From contig JAJDER010000071.1 in assembly GCA_029259725.1 (NCBI GenBank), positions 1 through 42,371 of the forward strand: a stretch of 42,371 nt of DNA, given 5' to 3'. Below, piece by piece: positions 34,650 to 42,209 of the stretch. The notes beneath the pieces were generated by a model that worked only from the letters and a program-made list of their open reading frames with translations, had not been told where the DNA came from and did no database searches. Position numbers and translations under genes: made by a program. This stretch comes from Planctomycetota bacterium (GTDB lineage: Bacteria; Planctomycetota; B15-G4). Position 1 is the stretch's first letter. The number at the start of each line of letters is the position of its first letter.

Positions 34650-34737
34650 ATCCGGACGTGTGTGAAACCAGACGACGGAGTTGACCGTCAGCACTCCGCA
34701 GGGAGGCGTCGGGCCGCGAGCCTGGCGCCTCCCGTTG

Positions 34738-34789
34738 CATCGCGGGGGCATCGCGGGGGCATCACGGGGGCATCACGGGGGCATCACGG
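34738..34789. repeat. 11-bp tandem repeat CATCRCGGGGG
   Basis: Copies begin at 34738, 34749, 34760, 34771 and 34782 with exact period 11; the fifth is partial. Two units read CATCGC and three CATCAC. The array lies in the 275-bp gap upstream of the ferritin gene, about one helical turn per unit, so it could present a repeated protein site on one DNA face. Confidence 0.85.
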
Positions 34790-34924
34790 CCGGCGTCGCG
34801 GCGGCATCGTGGGGGGCGGGCCGGGATCGAGTCGGCGGCGGGGATTCCTCGACAGCGTCCGCCGTGCTCGCGTCTAATACCGGGCTCCCGCAGGCCCCCG
34901 AACCTCGATCCCGAAGAGCGCGAG

Positions 34925-35368
34925 ATGGACGAGTCGACCACGAACAAGGCGGTACGCATCCTCAACGAGATCATGGAGTACGAACTCGCGGGGGTCGTCC
35001 GGTACACGCACTACTCGCTGATGATCATCGGCCCGAACCGGATCCCACTGGTCGAGTTCATGAAGCGGCAGGCCGCCGAGTCGCTGGCCCACGCGCAGTC
35101 CGCGGGCGAGATCCTCACCGGGCTCGAGGGGCACCCCAGCCTGCGCATCGCCTCGATCGCCGAGAGTCACCAGCATTCCGTGCACGCGATCCTGCAGGAG
35201 AGCTTCGCGCACGAGACGAAGGCGTTGGACCTCTACAAGGAGCTGCTCGCGGTCGTGGTCGACGCGAGCGTCTACCTCGAGGAGTACGCGCGCGGCATGA
35301 TCGGGCAGGAGGAGCAGCACACCATGGAGCTCAGGAAGATGCTCCGGGACTACAGCAAGGAATCCTGA
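34925..35368 (+). CDS. Bacterioferritin-like protein
   Basis: The 147-residue protein is a four-helix ferritin-like subunit. Candidate di-iron residues are E20 in MEYELAGVVRY, the E/H pair in ESLAHAQ, the Glu in FAHETKALDLY, and E/H in GQEEQHTMEL. The first-site spacing in ESLAH (Glu at -4, not -3, from His) differs from E. coli Bfr but, as I recall, is shared by a family of bacterial Bfr-like proteins with the RYTHYSLM motif. It would store or detoxify iron in the cytoplasm. A [2Fe-2S] ferredoxin-like gene begins 14 bp downstream. TAATAC at 34875-34880 may be its -10. Confidence 0.8.
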   Translation: MDESTTNKAVRILNEIMEYELAGVVRYTHYSLMIIGPNRIPLVEFMKRQAAESLAHAQSAGEILTGLEGHPSLRIASIAESHQHSVHAILQESFAHETKALDLYKELLAVVVDASVYLEEYARGMIGQEEQHTMELRKMLRDYSKES

Positions 35369-35382
35369 CGGTCGCCGCGAAG

Positions 35383-35682
35383 GTGAAGCAGCAGACGCTC
35401 CTGGTGTGTACCGCCGATGATTGTCGGAAGGCGCTCGGCAAGCACGGCCGGCTGATGTCGGACGCGACGCGACTCGGGGTCCACGTCGTGGAGGTGGGCT
35501 GCCAGAAGATCTGTCATGGGCCGGTGGTCGGCGTGGAGGTCGACGAGCGCTGGGAGTGGTTCGGTCGCCTGAAGTCCAAGTCCGCGATCCACGCGCTGTT
35601 CGGCCTGATCGAGGACGGACGGATGCGCAAGCCGCTGCGCAAGCTCAGGGACAAGCAGCGCTCGGGCAAGCGGCGCCGCTGA
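35383..35682 (+). CDS. Thioredoxin-fold [2Fe-2S] ferredoxin-like protein
   Basis: The 99-residue protein has two cysteine pairs, VCTADDC near the N-terminus and GCQKICHGPVV in the middle, in the order found in thioredoxin-like [2Fe-2S] ferredoxins. WFGRLKSKSAIHALF follows, and a very basic tail (RKPLRKLRDKQRSGKRRR type) ends the chain. The start is a GTG at 35383 because no ATG is in frame. It lies 14 bp after the ferritin stop and is probably co-transcribed. By analogy to Bfd, which reduces bacterioferritin to release iron, it may donate electrons to the neighbouring ferritin; the analogy is functional, not by descent. Confidence 0.65.
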   Translation: MKQQTLLVCTADDCRKALGKHGRLMSDATRLGVHVVEVGCQKICHGPVVGVEVDERWEWFGRLKSKSAIHALFGLIEDGRMRKPLRKLRDKQRSGKRRR

Positions 35683-35735
35683 GGCCGTGCGGCCCTCGAC
35701 GCGCGCTGAGTTCCCCGCGCCGGCCGGACCGCGGT

Positions 35736-35741
35736 TAAACT
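35736..35741 (+). promoter_or_regulatory. -10-like TAAACT placing the transcription start on the ATG
   Basis: TAAACT is followed by 6 nt and then the ATG at 35748, so +1 is predicted to fall on the A of the start codon. There is no ribosome-binding sequence between the hexamer and the ATG. Confidence 0.45.
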
Positions 35742-35747
35742 CGCGGC

Positions 35748-37859
35748 ATGTCCGTCTTCTCATCGCGGCTACTTCGGCGGGGTTTCCCGGCCGTTCTGGC
35801 GTTGCTCATCGCTGCCGCCGTCACGCCGGCTCGTGTCGCGCCGACCCCGGGCGGTGATGCAGGTCTCGATCCGCAGCCGGTGCTCTCCGCCGACAGCCAG
35901 TTCCCGGCCTTCGGCGACACCTTCACCCTGAGCCTCACGGGCCCGGCGGGCGGCACGTTCTTCCTGCTGCTCGCCTTCGCACCTGGCGAGGCCGCGCTCG
36001 GCGCGAAGGGCACGCTCTTCGTCGATGCGGGGAGCTTCGTGGTCCTGCTCAGCGGCGCGATGCCGGGGACCGGACAGCTCGACCTGCCGATCGTCATGCC
36101 GACCCTGCCGGGCGCCGACGGCGTGCTCTTCTACCTCCAGGGCGCCGTGAAGCTCGGACCGGACACGGGGCTCAGCAACGGGCTCACGTTTCGTATCGAG
36201 GAGACCGCGCCCGCGGGTCCGCGCCGCTCGGTGGGCGTCGCCGTGACGCCGGACGGGACCAAGGCCTACGTCACCCAGGAACTCGACGACGCGCTCACGA
36301 TCCTCGACGCCGTGAGCGACACGGTGCTGGGCAACATCCCCGTGGGCTCCGGCCCGATCGACGTGGCCATCGACCCCGACGGCCGGCACGCCTTCGTGGT
36401 CAACGCCACCGGCACGACGCTCACCGTGATCGACGTGGCCAGCGACTCCACCGTGGCCCAGTTGCCGGTTCCCGGCGCGTGCCGGCGCGTGGCCTTCGAC
36501 TTCCAGGCCGAGCCGCCGCGTGTGTACGTGACGAACGTCCGCGATCACGCGGTGCTGGTGTTCGAGGAGACGTCGCCGGGCACCTTCGCCGCCCTGCCGA
36601 GCCTGCCCCTGGCCGGCGCACAGCCCGGGCCGCTCGGCGTGCTGCCCGATGGCAGGCTCGTGGTCGGGAACCAGGGCACGCTCGAGTTGGAGGTGATCGA
36701 TCCGGCCACGCCCGGCGCACCGCCCGTGGCGACCGTGGCGCTCAACGGCTGGCCGCACGACGTGGAGGTCGTGCCGAGCCTGGGCCAGGTGTGGGTCTCG
36801 ATGTTCAGTGGCGTGCAGAACGCGGTCCGCCAGTTCGACGCGACCACCTGGGCGCCCGCGGGCCAGCAGCTGCTCAACGTCGGCACCGACTACGTCGACA
36901 TCGCGCGAGCGGATCCGTTCCTGGCCGTGGTCGGGGCGGGCAGCGGCACGGCGGTCCTCGCCGACAGCACGACCCTGGCGCTGCTCGACCACGTGCAGCA
37001 CGTGCCGTCGCCCAACGCGACGCCCACGCGCGCGGCGTTCGTCCCGTCCGTCCTCGACGGCCCGCCCGGGAAGCTCTACGTGGTGAACACCTTCCGCGAG
37101 ACGGTCGTGTCGATCCCGCTGGCGGGCGGGGCGCCCTTCGCTCCGGGGGCGGAGGTCGCCATGGCGCACAGCGGCGTCCCGCGCCTGCCGCTCTTCAGCC
37201 TCACGCCCGAAGAGGACGGCGAGTGGTTCTTCCGCAGCGTGGAGTTCCTCAACGGCACGCCGCTCAACCCGAACTCGATGACCTGCGCGACCTGCCACCC
37301 GAACGGCGGCAGCGACAACCTGACCCACGGCAACCAGGCGCCGCACCTGTGGGACAACGGGGCCACCGGGCCGTGGGGCTGGGCCGGCAACAAGCCCGAC
37401 CTCGGCGACGTGGTGCTGGGGACCTTCAACGCGCACAGCGAGTTCGGAGGAACGCCCCCGTTCGGCAGCCTCGACCTGGTCGAGACCTACCTGATCTCCG
37501 GCAACCCGGTCCCGGTGAGTCCGCACGTGTTGCCGGGGGGCGCGCTCTCACCGGAGGCGCAGGCCGGGCAGCTGCTCTTCGAGGGCAGCGCCGGCTGCGT
37601 GGTCTGTCACGCCGCGCCCGACTTCATCCCGGTGGCGCCTCAGCCCGCGACGCTGCCCGCCGGCGTCGGCACGGGGATCGCCCCGGTCAACGTGCCCACG
37701 CTGCGCGGCCTCTGGCTCACGGCGCCGTACCTGCACGACGGCTCGGCCGCGACGCTGCTCGACGTGTTGCTGCAGAACGTGGGTGACCAGCACGGCACGA
37801 CGAGCGGGCTGAGTGCGAGCGAGCGCGCGCAGCTGGTGGGGTACCTGTCGACGCTGTGA
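35748..37859 (+). CDS. YVTN propeller / di-haem cytochrome c with N-terminal shared module
   Basis: The 703-residue protein has a signal peptide (about 1-30). A diverged copy of the shared module is N-terminal here (about 40-155: DLPIVMPTLPGADGVLFYLQ, LSNGLTF). A YVTN-type seven-bladed propeller follows (about 160-470; GVAVTPDGTKAYVTQ, DVAIDPDGRHAFVVN). A di-haem cytochrome c region of the MauG/CcpA type ends the chain, with CATCH (C513, C516, H517) and CVVCH (C617, C620, H621) and the motif TAPYLHDGSAATLLDVL. It should be an extracytoplasmic electron-transfer or peroxidase-like protein. TAAACT ends 6 nt before the ATG, and no Shine-Dalgarno is seen. Confidence 0.85.
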   Translation: MSVFSSRLLRRGFPAVLALLIAAAVTPARVAPTPGGDAGLDPQPVLSADSQFPAFGDTFTLSLTGPAGGTFFLLLAFAPGEAALGAKGTLFVDAGSFVVLLSGAMPGTGQLDLPIVMPTLPGADGVLFYLQGAVKLGPDTGLSNGLTFRIEETAPAGPRRSVGVAVTPDGTKAYVTQELDDALTILDAVSDTVLGNIPVGSGPIDVAIDPDGRHAFVVNATGTTLTVIDVASDSTVAQLPVPGACRRVAFDFQAEPPRVYVTNVRDHAVLVFEETSPGTFAALPSLPLAGAQPGPLGVLPDGRLVVGNQGTLELEVIDPATPGAPPVATVALNGWPHDVEVVPSLGQVWVSMFSGVQNAVRQFDATTWAPAGQQLLNVGTDYVDIARADPFLAVVGAGSGTAVLADSTTLALLDHVQHVPSPNATPTRAAFVPSVLDGPPGKLYVVNTFRETVVSIPLAGGAPFAPGAEVAMAHSGVPRLPLFSLTPEEDGEWFFRSVEFLNGTPLNPNSMTCATCHPNGGSDNLTHGNQAPHLWDNGATGPWGWAGNKPDLGDVVLGTFNAHSEFGGTPPFGSLDLVETYLISGNPVPVSPHVLPGGALSPEAQAGQLLFEGSAGCVVCHAAPDFIPVAPQPATLPAGVGTGIAPVNVPTLRGLWLTAPYLHDGSAATLLDVLLQNVGDQHGTTSGLSASERAQLVGYLSTL

Positions 37860-37894
37860 CGCGACCGGGGGGCCGAGCCCCGGGGCCGTGCGCG

Positions 37895-37920
37895 ACCGCC
37901 CGTCCCTGGGCGTGGGCGGT
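37895..37920. terminator. Hairpin between convergent genes
   Basis: ACCGCCC (37895-37901) and GGGCGGT (37914-37920) pair perfectly over 7 bp with a 12-nt loop, followed by TTGTCGTCTT on the plus strand. A smaller CCGGGG/CCCCGG stem lies at 37865-37883. Both fall in the 92-bp gap between the cytochrome and S10 genes, so they could end transcription of either. Confidence 0.45.
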
Positions 37921-37951
37921 TGTCGTCTTGCCGCCGAGGCGAGCGCCGACT

Positions 37952-39505
37952 CTAGCGCTTCGCCGGAGTGCCGGCCCCGGGGAGCGCGCCGGCGATGAAG
38001 GCGCGGATGTCGTCGTTGGCCGTCTTCAGGTCTTCGGCGCGCAGGTACATCATGTGGCCCGAGCGGTAGCCCTTCCACGACATGCGATCCTGGAAGCGTC
38101 CCGCCGGATCCATGTTCCACATCGTGTACTTGGCGCTGAAGTAGTCGGTGGCGCCGTCGTAGTACCCCGACTGCACCAGCACGTGCAGGTAGGGGTTCTG
38201 GCCCATGGCCTGTTGCAGCTGGCGGCCGGTGCGGTCGCCGTCGCGGTTCCACGGATGCACCGGGCCGAAGACCCAGTACTGCAGGTCGGTGTCGTAGCCG
38301 AGCACGTCGCGGAGGTAGTGGTTGATGGCCGGCGCGAAGGCGTGGTTCCAGGAGGACAGCGCCGGGTCGAAGTCCGGGGAGGTGCCGGCATCTTCGCGAT
38401 CGAAGCCGCGGTAGCGCGAGTCGAGCCGGCCCACGGTCAGGCCCTCGTCGCGCAGCAGCTCCTTCCAGAAGAAGGACGTCGGCACGGCCAGGTTGTACTG
38501 CTCCACGAGCGGCAGCTTGAGGCCGGAGTAGCGCGCGTAGCGCTGCTCCAGGTTGGCGCGCCGGTCCGCCGGCAGCGAACCGCCGCGGGCCAGCCCCGGG
38601 ATCAGGTCGTCGAGGGTGAACGCCTCGACCTCGGCCAGCAGGCTGTCGAGGTCACGACCCTGCAGCGTGGCGTCGAGCTTCTCGTGGAACCACGCCGTGG
38701 CCGCGTAGTACGGCAGCGGTAGCGCCGCGTCGACCGGGCCGTCCCGCTCGATGCCGAGCCCGGTCGGTGAAACCAGGATGACGCCGTTGAGGTACATCCA
38801 CTCCGAACCCTGCAACTCCGCCGCCAGGCCCGACACGCGCGTGGTGCCGTAGGACTCGCCGATCAGGAACTTGGGGCTGGTCCAGCGGCCGCGGCGGGTG
38901 ACGAAGGTGCCGAGCCAGCGGGCGAGGTAGCGCACGTCCTCGTTGACGCCGAAGAACTGGCTGCGGTTCGCATCGTTGAGGATGCGTGAGAAACCGGTGT
39001 TGACCGGATCGACGTAGACGATGTCGGCGACGTCGAGGATCGAGTGCGGGTTCTCGCGGATGCCGTAGGGCTGGACCGGGAAGCCCTCGGAGTCGATCTC
39101 CAGCAGACGCGGGCCGGTGTAGGCGATGTGCATCCAGAGCGACGCGGAGCCCGGACCACCGTTGAACGAGACGACCAGCGGGCGGGCGGCCTGGTCCTCG
39201 ACGTCACTGCGTTCGTAGTACGTGTAGAACATCGAGGCCACGGGCCCACCGTCGTCGTCCCACACCGGCTGGGTCCCGACGGTGACGCGGTAGGGCACCA
39301 GCTGACCGTTGACCGTGACCGTGTCCTCGGTCGTGACGGACTCGTCCGCCGGCACCACGATCTTCGCGTCCTTGTCGCCCTTGTCAGGCTTCCCGGGCTC
39401 GTCGCCCTTGCCGCCGGCATCGGGATCGTCCTGGGCCAGCAGGGCCGGTGAGAGCGCGATGACGAAGCAGAAGAGGGACAGGTGCACCAGGATCTTGAGC
39501 GACAT
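37952..39505 (-). CDS. Secreted serine carboxypeptidase (peptidase family S10)
   Basis: The 517-residue protein has a signal peptide (about 1-24) and an acidic/Lys linker to about residue 50. The alpha/beta hydrolase fold follows, with the oxyanion-loop FNGGPGSAS, nucleophile S218 in GESYG, Asp450 in SGYYDGAT and H484 in YRSGHMMY. This is the S10 carboxypeptidase Y type, which removes C-terminal residues from peptides, often at acid pH. It would work outside the cytoplasm, and could trim peptides made by proteases such as the C25 enzyme. TAGAGT lies about 30 nt upstream on the same strand. It lacks the shared module. Confidence 0.9.
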   Translation of the reverse strand: MSLKILVHLSLFCFVIALSPALLAQDDPDAGGKGDEPGKPDKGDKDAKIVVPADESVTTEDTVTVNGQLVPYRVTVGTQPVWDDDGGPVASMFYTYYERSDVEDQAARPLVVSFNGGPGSASLWMHIAYTGPRLLEIDSEGFPVQPYGIRENPHSILDVADIVYVDPVNTGFSRILNDANRSQFFGVNEDVRYLARWLGTFVTRRGRWTSPKFLIGESYGTTRVSGLAAELQGSEWMYLNGVILVSPTGLGIERDGPVDAALPLPYYAATAWFHEKLDATLQGRDLDSLLAEVEAFTLDDLIPGLARGGSLPADRRANLEQRYARYSGLKLPLVEQYNLAVPTSFFWKELLRDEGLTVGRLDSRYRGFDREDAGTSPDFDPALSSWNHAFAPAINHYLRDVLGYDTDLQYWVFGPVHPWNRDGDRTGRQLQQAMGQNPYLHVLVQSGYYDGATDYFSAKYTMWNMDPAGRFQDRMSWKGYRSGHMMYLRAEDLKTANDDIRAFIAGALPGAGTPAKR

Positions 39506-39748
39506 CTTGGGTTCCGCAGCGGGGGAGCGAGGCGCTGGACTCTAAGCGGGCCCGTGGCCGGATCGCAACGTCCGGGGCGGTGATCCGTTCGACGGCACGC
39601 CAAGAAGGGCATTCGGCGGGCTCGCGTCCCCCCAGCGGGGTGCGACGTCGCAGCGCCGCACCCCGCGTCGTGCACGCCGGGCGCGCGGAGTCTGCCCGGC
39701 GGGTTCCCGCGCGTATGCTGGCGCCGGGAATCCCAGCGGAGCCGCGTC

Positions 39749-41185
39749 ATGTCGTTGAATCGTCGACAGGTGTTGTCGTTGCTCGCGGGCGGAGCCCTGG
39801 GCGCCCTGCCACTCACGACCATGCCGGCCTGGTGGTCGGGATCACGGCTCCTCGGCCGGGGGGACGACACGACGGCGTTCCTCGCCGCCTGTCGGGCCGG
39901 CGACCTGGCGGCGGTGCGCACGTGGCTTGACGAGGAGGCCACCCTCGCGCGAGCGACGGACGCCTCGGGGCGCTCCGCCTTCGTGCTCGCGCACCTCGCA
40001 GGCCAGCTCCCCGTCGCCGAGCTGCTGGCCGAGCGCGGCCTGGAGCTGGACGTCGTCGAGGCGGTTCTCGCTCGCGACTGGGAGCGCGTGACGGCCTGGA
40101 TCGAGGCCGACCCGGAACTCGCCAACCGGGCTCATCCCATCGGCGGCTCGCCGCTGTACGCCGCCGCCCTGGGCGCCACCGGCGAGCTCTACCGGCTGCG
40201 CTCGCTGGGCTGCGATTCCAACGCTGCGCCCCCGGGAGGCAGCGGCTTCACGCCCGCTCGCGCGGCGGTGGATGGCCGCAGCCTGATCGGTGCGCGCCTG
40301 TCGGCCAGCGACGTGCTCAGCAACGGCGGTCACGTCAACGCACCCCAGAAGGACGGGGACTCGGTCCTCCACGGCGCGGTGCGTCGCCAGGACGAAGCCC
40401 TGGTCCGGCTCGTCGTCCGCAAGGGCGCCGACGTGCACGCTCGCGATGCGGGGGGCCGCACGCCGCTCGATCTCGCACGACAGCTGGCGTGGAGTGCGGG
40501 CGAGGCGCTGCTGGCCGGTGAACGGGACCTGGTTCGCGACCACAGCACGTCGCGCTACCTGTATGACGGCAACCGACAGAAGATCGAGTTCGCCGACCTC
40601 AACGACGTGCCCCAGGAACTCCAGAGTCGCGTCACCGGCATGTCCCACGCACGGCTCGACGCCGTGCGCCCGCTGGTCGAGAACGACCCGCGCCTCGTGT
40701 TCTCGATCTCGACCGACGACGAGGTGGCCATCGAAGCCTGCGGGCACACGGGCCAGAAGGAGATCCTCCGCTTCCACGTGGATCACGGCGCGCCCCTGTC
40801 GTTGCCCTCGGCGATCTCGCTCGGGGACATCGCCCACGCGCGGTTCCTGCTCGAGGAAGATCCGCGACGCGTCCACGAGCGCGGGCCGCACGACTACGCG
40901 CTGATGTTCTACCCGGCCATCGGGGGCGGCTCGGTCGAGATGGCGGAACTCCTGCTCGAGTTCGGAGCGCCCGTCGACCAGGCCACGGTCGGCCTCACCG
41001 GGCTGCACTGGGCCTGCCGCCGCGGGCACCAGGACCTCGCCGCCTTCCTGATCGAATCCGGCGCCCCGCTCGACGCCGTCGGATACACCTGGGACGCGGC
41101 CGGCCAGACGCCGCTCCAGGTCGCGCGCGAGCACGGGCGGGAGGAGCTCGCTCGCCTCCTGATCGACCGCGGGGCACGGGCCTGA
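39749..41185 (+). CDS. Tat-exported ankyrin repeat protein
   Basis: The 478-residue protein begins MSLNRRQVLSLLAGG, a twin-arginine signal with R5-R6 and a hydrophobic core running to PLTTMPA. The remainder is ankyrin repeats. Well-formed units are FLAACRAGDLAAVRTWLDEE, SVLHGAVRRQDEALVRLVVRKGADVH, GGRTPLDLARQLAW, TGLHWACRRGHQDLAAFLIE and QTPLQVAREHGREELARLLI. Eight to ten repeats are likely, with some degenerate. Ankyrin arrays bind proteins; export by Tat, which carries folded cargo, places this scaffold outside the cytoplasm. TATGCT at 39714-39719 is a candidate -10. The partner is unknown. Confidence 0.8.
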   Translation: MSLNRRQVLSLLAGGALGALPLTTMPAWWSGSRLLGRGDDTTAFLAACRAGDLAAVRTWLDEEATLARATDASGRSAFVLAHLAGQLPVAELLAERGLELDVVEAVLARDWERVTAWIEADPELANRAHPIGGSPLYAAALGATGELYRLRSLGCDSNAAPPGGSGFTPARAAVDGRSLIGARLSASDVLSNGGHVNAPQKDGDSVLHGAVRRQDEALVRLVVRKGADVHARDAGGRTPLDLARQLAWSAGEALLAGERDLVRDHSTSRYLYDGNRQKIEFADLNDVPQELQSRVTGMSHARLDAVRPLVENDPRLVFSISTDDEVAIEACGHTGQKEILRFHVDHGAPLSLPSAISLGDIAHARFLLEEDPRRVHERGPHDYALMFYPAIGGGSVEMAELLLEFGAPVDQATVGLTGLHWACRRGHQDLAAFLIESGAPLDAVGYTWDAAGQTPLQVAREHGREELARLLIDRGARA

Positions 41186-41320
41186 GCGCGCGCCGGCGCC
41201 CACGGCATGGTGGTCCTGGACGCGGTTCGATAGGCTGAGCCCCCGCGGCGCGGGCCGCGAGTCGGAGGTGCCCTTGGCGCACCCTCGGCCGGGGCGAGCG
41301 AGGCGGGGAGGTGACGTCGG

Positions 41321-42196
41321 ATGCACCGCGAGATCTGCGATGCCGTCGCCACGGTCATGCGCGTCGGCGGGTATCTCGACCGGCTGCAGGCGGCGGGCCC
41401 GGAACTCGATCGCGTGAAGGCCTTCGCCCTCGCCCTCGCCGGTGAGCGCGAGCCCGAACCCCATCCCCCGGGCCAGGGCGCCTGGCTCCTGCCGCCGTTC
41501 CCCGGCCTGGCCTCCCGGCCGATCCACGCGAGCGAGGACTCCGGGGCGACCGAGGTCCTCGTCTCGCACTGGCGAGCCATTCGCGACGAGGCCGCCTGCG
41601 TGGATCCCCGGGACTTCATCGCCTACTCGACCAAGACCACCGGCGCGGCGGGCGAGTGGTCGGTGCTGCCCTTCGTCTACATGGGCACGGCCATGCCGGA
41701 CCTGTGCACGCAGGCGCCCATGATCTGGGATCTGCTCTGTTCGCTGCCGCGCGCATGCCTGGACTACCCCTGGGGTGACGCGGTCCTGTCGCGGCACCAG
41801 CCCGGGGCGCACCTGCCCCCGCACTCGAGCGTCGACAACCTGCGTCTGCGCTGCCACCTCGGCTTGAACACCCAGCCGGGCGCTGCGATCCGGGTCCACG
41901 ATCACGTGCATTCCTGGCGCGACGGAGAGATCTTCCTGTTCGAGGATGCCTACGAGCACGAGGCGTGGAACCGCGGCGAAGCCGACCGCCTGATCCTGAT
42001 CGTGGACCTGTGGCATCCGAGCCTCACCGAGGTCGAGACGCGCGCCCTGAGCGCTGGGTTCCGCAAGAGCGAAGTGCGCGAGGTCTTCTTCGACCTGCGC
42101 CTGAAGGGCGAAGCCGAGCGCTACCGCGACGCCCTCCGCGAGCGCTTCCAGGCCGAGGACGACGACCCGCTGCTGCGCGAGTTCTGGTCGCGCTGA
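41321..42196 (+). CDS. Aspartyl/asparaginyl beta-hydroxylase family protein
   Basis: The 291-residue protein has an Asp/Asn beta-hydroxylase domain in its second half (about 130-245). Iron-binding His168 lies in PPHSSVDN, the 2-oxoglutarate/Arg region in LRLRCHLGL, and His213 in FEDAYEHEAWN. These match the conserved HxxxxN..LR.HLGL and EHE.WN blocks. The N-terminal half (1-130) is less conserved. Such enzymes hydroxylate Asp or Asn side chains using Fe(II) and 2-oxoglutarate; no signal peptide is visible, so it is cytoplasmic. GGGGAGGTGA lies about 9 nt upstream of the ATG, and TAGGCT at 41231-41236 may be its -10. Confidence 0.85.
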   Translation: MHREICDAVATVMRVGGYLDRLQAAGPELDRVKAFALALAGEREPEPHPPGQGAWLLPPFPGLASRPIHASEDSGATEVLVSHWRAIRDEAACVDPRDFIAYSTKTTGAAGEWSVLPFVYMGTAMPDLCTQAPMIWDLLCSLPRACLDYPWGDAVLSRHQPGAHLPPHSSVDNLRLRCHLGLNTQPGAAIRVHDHVHSWRDGEIFLFEDAYEHEAWNRGEADRLILIVDLWHPSLTEVETRALSAGFRKSEVREVFFDLRLKGEAERYRDALRERFQAEDDDPLLREFWSR

Positions 42197-42209
42197 CGGT
42201 CCAAGGCCG

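Noticed and set aside
34738..34789. CRISPR array
   Set aside because: The period is 11 bp with no spacers and there is no cas gene nearby; it is a simple tandem repeat.
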